Assembly (NCBI GenBank): GCA_932294295.1
Contig: OW028581.1
Location: 9,098,526 to 9,162,525, forward strand
From: Alitta virens
Lineage: Eukaryota > Annelida > Polychaeta > Phyllodocida > Nereididae
Reading direction: 5' to 3'
Length of the DNA stretch: 64,000 nt
In this document: in pieces, positions 58,990 through 64,000 of the stretch
Layout of the letters: every line of letters starts with the position of its first letter
Numbering within the stretch: the stretch's first letter is position 1
Position numbers and translations under genes: made by a program
Notes under the pieces: model-generated
Seen by the model: the letters and a program-made list of their open reading frames with translations, nothing else
Database searches by the model: none
Told to the model about the DNA's origin: nothing

Positions 58990-60535
58990 TTTTGCTGTAG
59001 TTATGCAACGCGCTTCCCGGCTCCAACCCGATGGCTACCCGTGGATACCCGGCGATACCCGTCGACTCAGTCCTGGGACTCGTGGCCAAGCCGGGAGTTT
59101 CGGAGCTGGTGTGTGTGTGTTATTGTTTAACGCCTCATCAGCACCTGAGTGAGCTATGTAGAGGCTCTCTAGGTTAAGATTAATTATCTATATTTGGTAG
59201 TAGAAACCAGAAGCATGTAAAAAATCAATAATTGTCTGCGTTGGATATCTTGTAAAGAGATGTTGTAAGGTAGTAGTTTGAAACAGAGGTCTTCCAATGC
59301 TTGTAATTGGATGCAATCTAATAAAATATGTTTGATTGTAAGGGGGCACCGACAACTCTGGCATACCGGTGCCGGTTCATTGACTAAAAGGTGTAAATGT
59401 GTAAGTCTTGAATGTCCTATGAGGCATCTGTGATATATTCCTTGATCTTTGCGAGTATTGAACCTACTAGGTATTTTGTTTTGAATGCAAGGTAAAATTG
59501 AATGCAACTTGTTGTTACTACATTCATTCCATTGTCTTTGCCAGCAAGACATGATAAAAGATTTTATAGTCATTTTAAAATCAGTGTATGGGATAGTAAA
59601 ATCAGTGATATCTTTTGTAAGAGCCCTTTTTGCTGCAAGGTCTGATTTTTCATTCCCTTCAATGCCAGCGTGTCCAGGAATCCAGTTTCGGAGCCGGCAG
59701 CCGGGTATGCCATGCGTACATGGCATACCCGTGGCAAACTCCCGGGTGTCCAAAAAGTCGACGGATTGCCCGTCGAAGTCGGCAAGTTATCCGTCCCTAA
59801 TTTTACCCGCAGTAAAGCTGGTGGTTTACTAGGAGTAAGCCGACGGGTAGCAGGAGTAACTCGACGGCTTCCAGGAGTAACCCGCAGAGTTGTAGGAGTA
59901 ACTCACCGACTGCTACCAGCATCGGCGTAGGCAGGGAGGGGGAGTTGTATATACTTTAAAAGGCTGCTGCTCCCCTAATATTAGTCCGATTTTCGTCAAA
60001 TAAAGACTGAATTGTAGTATAGTTCATACTGATTCCATACAGACCAATATAAGGGGAGCAGCAGCCTTTTAAAGAAGGGCTCAGCCCTTCCTGCATTGAT
60101 ACAGTCCGGGCTCAGACATGTGTGGGAGCACCACTGTTTGCCTCTGCCAACCTAGCTGCCTTCTCAGACAAATAACTCGCTTAATATTTAGTCTATTTTG
60201 GATCCAAAAACACGTATGGAAACAGTATGAAATATACTACAATTCAGTTTTATTTGACGAAAATCGGACTAATATTAGGGGAGCAGCAGCCTTTTAAATT
60301 ATATACAACCCCCTCCGCTGCTGCATGTACAAAATATCATTCAATGAGTTACTCGCCGGGTTCTACGAGAGACTCGCTGAGTCTATCGTACAACCCTGCG
60401 AGTCACTCCTACAACTGGGCGAGTTACTCCTGGATGCTGTCGAGTCTCTCTTGGAATTCGTCCACTAATTGGCCGTACCCGCCGAGTCACCCGTAGAACC
60501 CACCGTGTTACCCGTAGAACCCGGCGAAAAAGACA
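58990..60535. mobile_element. Foldback element with minisatellite arms
   Basis: The core (59938-60314) has inverted repeats of about 100 bp (59938-60040 and 60213-60314) including AAAAGGCTGCTGCTCCCCTA. Outside it lie arrays of about 21-bp units in opposite orientation: left 59820-59935 (AGGAGTAACTCGACGG type) and right 60340-60535 (CGAGTTACTCCTGG type). Related GC-rich units continue at 59010-59109, beyond a LINE insertion. Foldback elements with tandem-repeat arms are known as FB in Drosophila and TU in sea urchins; kinship is inferred from structure only. Confidence 0.7.
59110..59683 (-). pseudogene. 5'-truncated LINE: RNase H and zinc-knuckle end
   Basis: - strand frame with the RNase H motif IPGHAGIEGNEKSDLAAK and a C-terminal zinc-knuckle-like CQSC....HILLDC, the usual last parts of an I/Nimb-type non-LTR retrotransposon polyprotein. 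The stop is at 59184; the short 3' end has GGCGTTAAACAATAACACAC. Target duplications AGTTTCGGAGC(T/C)GG lie at 59096-59109 and 59684-59697. Reverse transcriptase and endonuclease are absent: a dead insertion. The open frame continues about 23 codons past the insertion edge into host repeat DNA, so its apparent start is not the LINE's. Confidence 0.85.
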
Positions 60536-61415
60536 CAAACACAACTGTCATTATTTTCTGGTATTATTGTTTGCCCCAAAACTACAGCATCACAAAAAAC
60601 ATACACATTTTTCTCCAGTATCCAAAAATCCAAGGCTGCAATTTTACTTTGTATGTATGCAGAAGGTTTTAAATCAAGAATATGTGATTAAGCAATGGCC
60701 ATGAATCTTTGTGTCCCCTGCATAGCACATAAACATCATCCGCTCATTAAGTGCTCATCTTGTCCATAATCACCTCGTTATCTTCTTTAATATTGTCGAG
60801 GCATTGGGTTTTTTATCTGGCCAGTCATAATGTCACTACAGCCTATATAAAAAATGTTTCTTTTTTTTTCTAATAAGCAAAACAGTGATGCCCCACAAAT
60901 TGGTATAAGAAAGTAGATAGTGAATACTATATATATATATACACTTTTATCTGACAACTTGGTGTCTAACAACTTGGTGTCTGACATCTTGGTGTCACTC
61001 ATGATATATGTGTCACAATGTAAACTAAAAATTAAAAGGAAAGCAAATTACAGTAACAATATCAGCATGAAAAAAAAGAAGAAGTAATGTAAGTAAGGTT
61101 CCAGCTACTTATGAAAATATAAGAATTCATGTATAATTGTCCATATCTGGCAAAGACTGGTAAAACTGAAAGTAGCAGCATTACACTGACCTAGTTTTAT
61201 TGTCTGCAGTATTGGAGAGTTATCTGTCAACTAGCAGCATTGCGCTGGCCTAGTCATTGTTATCTGTATATATATATATATATATATTACATCTTAAAGC
61301 ACTATCCATAACCATATGATTTGAAACATAGATAATGATGAATATGTGATATATATATAAGTTTCCATTATACATCATCAGAATCAATACATACATTTTA
61401 AAAATAAATAAATAA

Positions 61416-61488
<73 letters not shown>

Positions 61489-61592
61489 CATGGATGTAAA
61501 AGCACAGAGATCATAATATGCTTATAGTGCAGAAACTGCTGGTTGGAGAGTAATGATTAATACTGGACAATGGATGATGACACAATCATTCT
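60536..61592. other. AT-rich; short tandem repeats
   Basis: Contains a three-unit 15-bp repeat (CTGACAACTTGGTGT, about 60950-60997), TA runs near 60931 and 61268, and a long (AT)n tract at about 61415-61484. No gene. Confidence 0.6.
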
Positions 61593-61847
61593 TTAAGCAT
61601 TAATATTTACAAGAAATTTTTCAAGGGATTTTAACAACTCAGGCTTTTTTGATTTCATGATGGTCTTAAATTTGTCTTCTATGTTTAGTTGCTCAAAATT
61701 TTCTATGTGATCATTAGCTATTTTAAAGAGGTCCTCACGACTAATTGTGTTATGTGGGCATTCTATGAGACAATGTTTTTCATCTTCGATTACATGCATA
61801 TTCCATTTAAGGTAATCTCTCAACTGCCGGAAATATAGGGTTTTCAT
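61593..61847 (-). pseudogene. LINE 3' coding remnant
   Basis: An 84-codon frame with IEDEKHCLIECPHN, matching the (V/I)EDExHFLxxCPxY zinc-knuckle-like end found near the C terminus of many non-LTR retrotransposon proteins, followed by an acidic and lysine-rich tail. No reverse transcriptase is present next to it. The identification rests on the motif alone. Confidence 0.45.
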
Positions 61848-62426
61848 GTCTACCTAGGTTACCAGGTAGAATGAACAACAAAAACAACACAACCACTAAT
61901 TGGTATAGACACAAGTTACTAAGTGTAATGAACCACACCACACCACCACTTGGTAAAGCAAGGTCACTAAGTTGAATAAACAATGCAGCAACTTCGTATA
62001 ACTAGCTTACCAGGAACAATGAGCCACACCACTATACCAACTGAGCTACATCCCTACCTGCTGTAGCGACCTGTTTCGGGCTGTAGCTATAACTGCTTCA
62101 GTCTACTCCTAGCTTACAGTCGTCTTACACCAAAAAATATAAACCTTGTTAAATGTATGAAATGTATCTGATATGATTTGAGTAGCCAGCTATAGCCAGA
62201 CAGTTGTGGTTAGTGGCAGATAGCATCGTATGGCAGAAGTTGTCTAGCTTTGTCTAAGTTTAATTTGACGGGCTGTTTTTAATGAAACTAACTGTAAGCT
62301 GCAAGGTTTTGCAACACCACACTCAAGTACAAAAAACATGTCTACAATAAATGTAACACCACTATAGCTAGTTTCATTATGCATTGAGCAGTACCACAAC
62401 TCGATGGCTCAGCGTGAGGTTACCAC
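61848..62426. repeat. Dispersed repeat partner of 15605-15765
   Basis: About 62170-62300 matches 15605-15765 in order and orientation. The remainder has CCAC-rich short repeats near 61880-62040 and no gene. Confidence 0.5.
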
Positions 62427-62491
62427 CTGTGGGCATTCAGAGTTGAACATCTGGTTATACCGCATGACCTGATCAATGGCGTCCATGGCAA
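62427..62491 (-). CDS. Possible small exon of the FReD gene
   Basis: 65 bp between CTTCTGTTCTTCAAAAG (acceptor) and CCACAG|GTGGTA (donor), open in the frame AMDAIDQVMRYNQMFNSECPQ less its edges, a helix-like stretch with one cysteine. FReDs are often preceded by coiled coils and a cysteine. Entry phase 1 does not match the phase-0 exit proposed for 63019-63153, so a further exon or another donor would be needed. Speculative. Confidence 0.2.
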
Positions 62492-62799
62492 CTTTTGAAG
62501 AACAGAAGAGTTACTCCAGCATGGAACTGTAATGGAACCATTTGAAGGTTTTTACTTTCACACATAAGGGTTGATTAATTTCTGATTGTGGCAAACAGTT
62601 GGTGACTAGTCAACTCCTTCCCAAATACTATGCAGTTATTACCAACATGGCAATTACAGCTTTTGTTTCTTTCCCTGTAAATGGAAACTACATGTCATGA
62701 TGCAAGCTAATCAAATGAGGCAAAGAAAAAGAAGCCTTGATGAGCACTATTATTGCCATCGGCTTGTTTCGCAGGTGATCAAAGGAACCGTATTGGCTT

Positions 62800-63006
62800 T
62801 TGAGCTTCGCAAGGCCCTTTGCCAGTCGCCATCGACAGAATTCTAATCATCGCATGCACGTCAAGAAGATGGCAAACTCAGGCATAGAGCATCCGCAAAG
62901 TGTCGTAAAAAAGGCTGTGAAAGGTGGCTATTCTGTGTTATTACATACAGCAACTGTAAAGAGGTTTGCGAAAGATGCTGCTGCAAAAAGTGGCTATTTG
63001 GCGTGA
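62800..63006 (+). other. Open frame with internal repeat
   Basis: A 62-bp imperfect direct duplication (GTGGCTATT at about 62924 and 62990) lies in a short + strand frame of Lys/Ala-rich residues. No family is recognised; it overlaps the putative intron of the - strand gene. Confidence 0.15.
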
Positions 63007-63018
63007 TTTCGTACACAC

Positions 63019-63153
63019 CTGCTCAAGGCGAGCTTGGTGAAAGAAACCAATACTAGTGGACTGTTGGAAGTAGGATAAGCCTGGGGCAGCCCGGAGCCCA
63101 TAAAGAAAAATTAGCGCTATGAAAACCAGCCACTTACAGTAATGTTGGCACAT
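63019..63153 (-). CDS. Possible first exon with signal peptide
   Basis: A 45-codon - strand exon candidate from ATG (63153) to a good donor CAG|GTGTGT. It encodes a basic start (MCQHYCK), a hydrophobic core (WLVFIALIFLYGL) and a cleavage-like RAAPG, then a polar stretch. A signal peptide is what a secreted FReD protein needs, and strand and order fit. The link to the FReD exons is inference; the region could also be an unrelated or chance frame. Confidence 0.35.
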
Positions 63154-64000
63154 TAGACGTGGCCAAGGTAGGCACCTCGGGGTGGCTGTCGTCACGTAGT
63201 TCTCACACTAGAAAAACATTCTTCCCGCCTCGAGTGCATGTTGGTCAATAGCGCAATTGTGGTTTACATGATGAAAAGATGATGTAAAAGCTGCACTTTA
63301 AATGACACAATGTAGCAAGAGCCTTACAATATGTCAGCCTCGTGCAGTACATAGCAATGACGCAGCCATTCTTTTTCTTTCTTTTTTTTCAAAAGAAAAC
63401 TACTTTTTAAGGGCATTAAGTTGACAAGGTTTCACAACAAACATTAAAAAGGGAATCATACAGGAAATGGCTGGAATTCGAACATCGAAACAACTATCAC
63501 TTATTGGTAAAACAATTAATTCAAAGATCAATGAGATAATCATCTTAAACCAAATCATCACAATTGTCCCATATTAATTGGCCTGTCCATTAAACAGAAA
63601 GAAGTTTGAAATATAGGTATTAAAACCGACAAACCAACGGAATGAATTACCAAATATTGATCTTTAAATGGACATAATTCAACTGTAGGGCTTGAAACCA
63701 AACTGAAACACTGAGGACCTCATGTGAATCCAGAACTTTTGTTAGTTGTGGGACTGCTTTAGCCAATATCAGTGCTGGATTCAAATGACGTCATCTGGAA
63801 TTTAGTTTCCAAGTCTATGAATCTGCAGTAAAACATCTCCTGTTGCTTGCAGTTCTTCACAAGCAAATTTAAGCCCATGTATGTGTGACTATGCAGTAAG
63901 CATTTGCAGTTATATTCCAGACATCATTAAAACTGTACATGTCTCCAGAGAACTCAATGTCAATGAACTCTGGGCATCCCTGGATTCTTCCTGTAGTACC
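63154..64000. other. No feature seen
   Basis: Would hold the promoter of the - strand gene if 63019-63153 is its first exon. A TTCCCGCCTCG stretch lies near 63223. No TATA box or gene can be supported. Confidence 0.4.

Noticed and set aside
59670..59930. + strand 86-codon frame with Arg/Gly/Val repeats
   Set aside because: Translation of the 21-bp minisatellite arm of the foldback element.

Overview
The window reads as nuclear DNA of an animal, most likely a marine invertebrate. It is AT-rich, gene-poor and crowded with microsatellites, MITEs, a tRNA-derived SINE, LINE debris and satellite arrays, and its genes are split by introns with normal GT/AG signals. A receptor of the vasopressin/NPS/CCAP/GnRH type and a fibrinogen-related domain (FReD) gene point to a bilaterian. 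Foldback elements with tandem-repeat arms recall sea-urchin TU elements, so an echinoderm or another deuterostome is my guess, but the species cannot be fixed from sequence alone.

Layout. 1-20.4 kb: no gene I can identify, only dispersed repeats, microsatellites, a 2.2-kb palindrome (5633-7866), a 125-bp hairpin and two SINEs. 20.4-22.3 kb: a complete class-A GPCR on the + strand in one coding exon, with an apparent 5' UTR splice acceptor, a short uORF and two perfect CRE palindromes around the start codon. 22.3-30.4 kb: MITEs and two tandem arrays (17-bp and 23-bp units), each of which appears to have grown from one end of a dispersed element. 30.4-31.3 kb: a probable 3'-terminal coding exon of an unidentified - strand gene, lying between 30-bp inverted repeats. 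31.7-37.6 kb: a 56-bp array and more MITEs. 37.6-48.7 kb: an 11-kb satellite of about 35-bp monomers arranged in a roughly 3.4-kb higher-order repeat. 48.8-63.2 kb: a FReD gene on the - strand. Two exons of the fibrinogen C-terminal domain are clear (54341-54441 and 49053-49217), and a possible signal-peptide exon lies at 63019-63153. Its putative introns hold SINEs, MITEs, a Tc1-like MITE, a foldback element and a 5'-truncated LINE.

The genes are unrelated and show no operon-like linkage. The GPCR would act at the plasma membrane in peptide signalling; the FReD protein would be secreted and may bind glycans or acetylated groups, as ficolin-like proteins do. I saw no CRISPR array, no bacterial-type system and no convincing new multi-gene system. 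What is unusual is the repeat architecture and the start-codon region of the GPCR.
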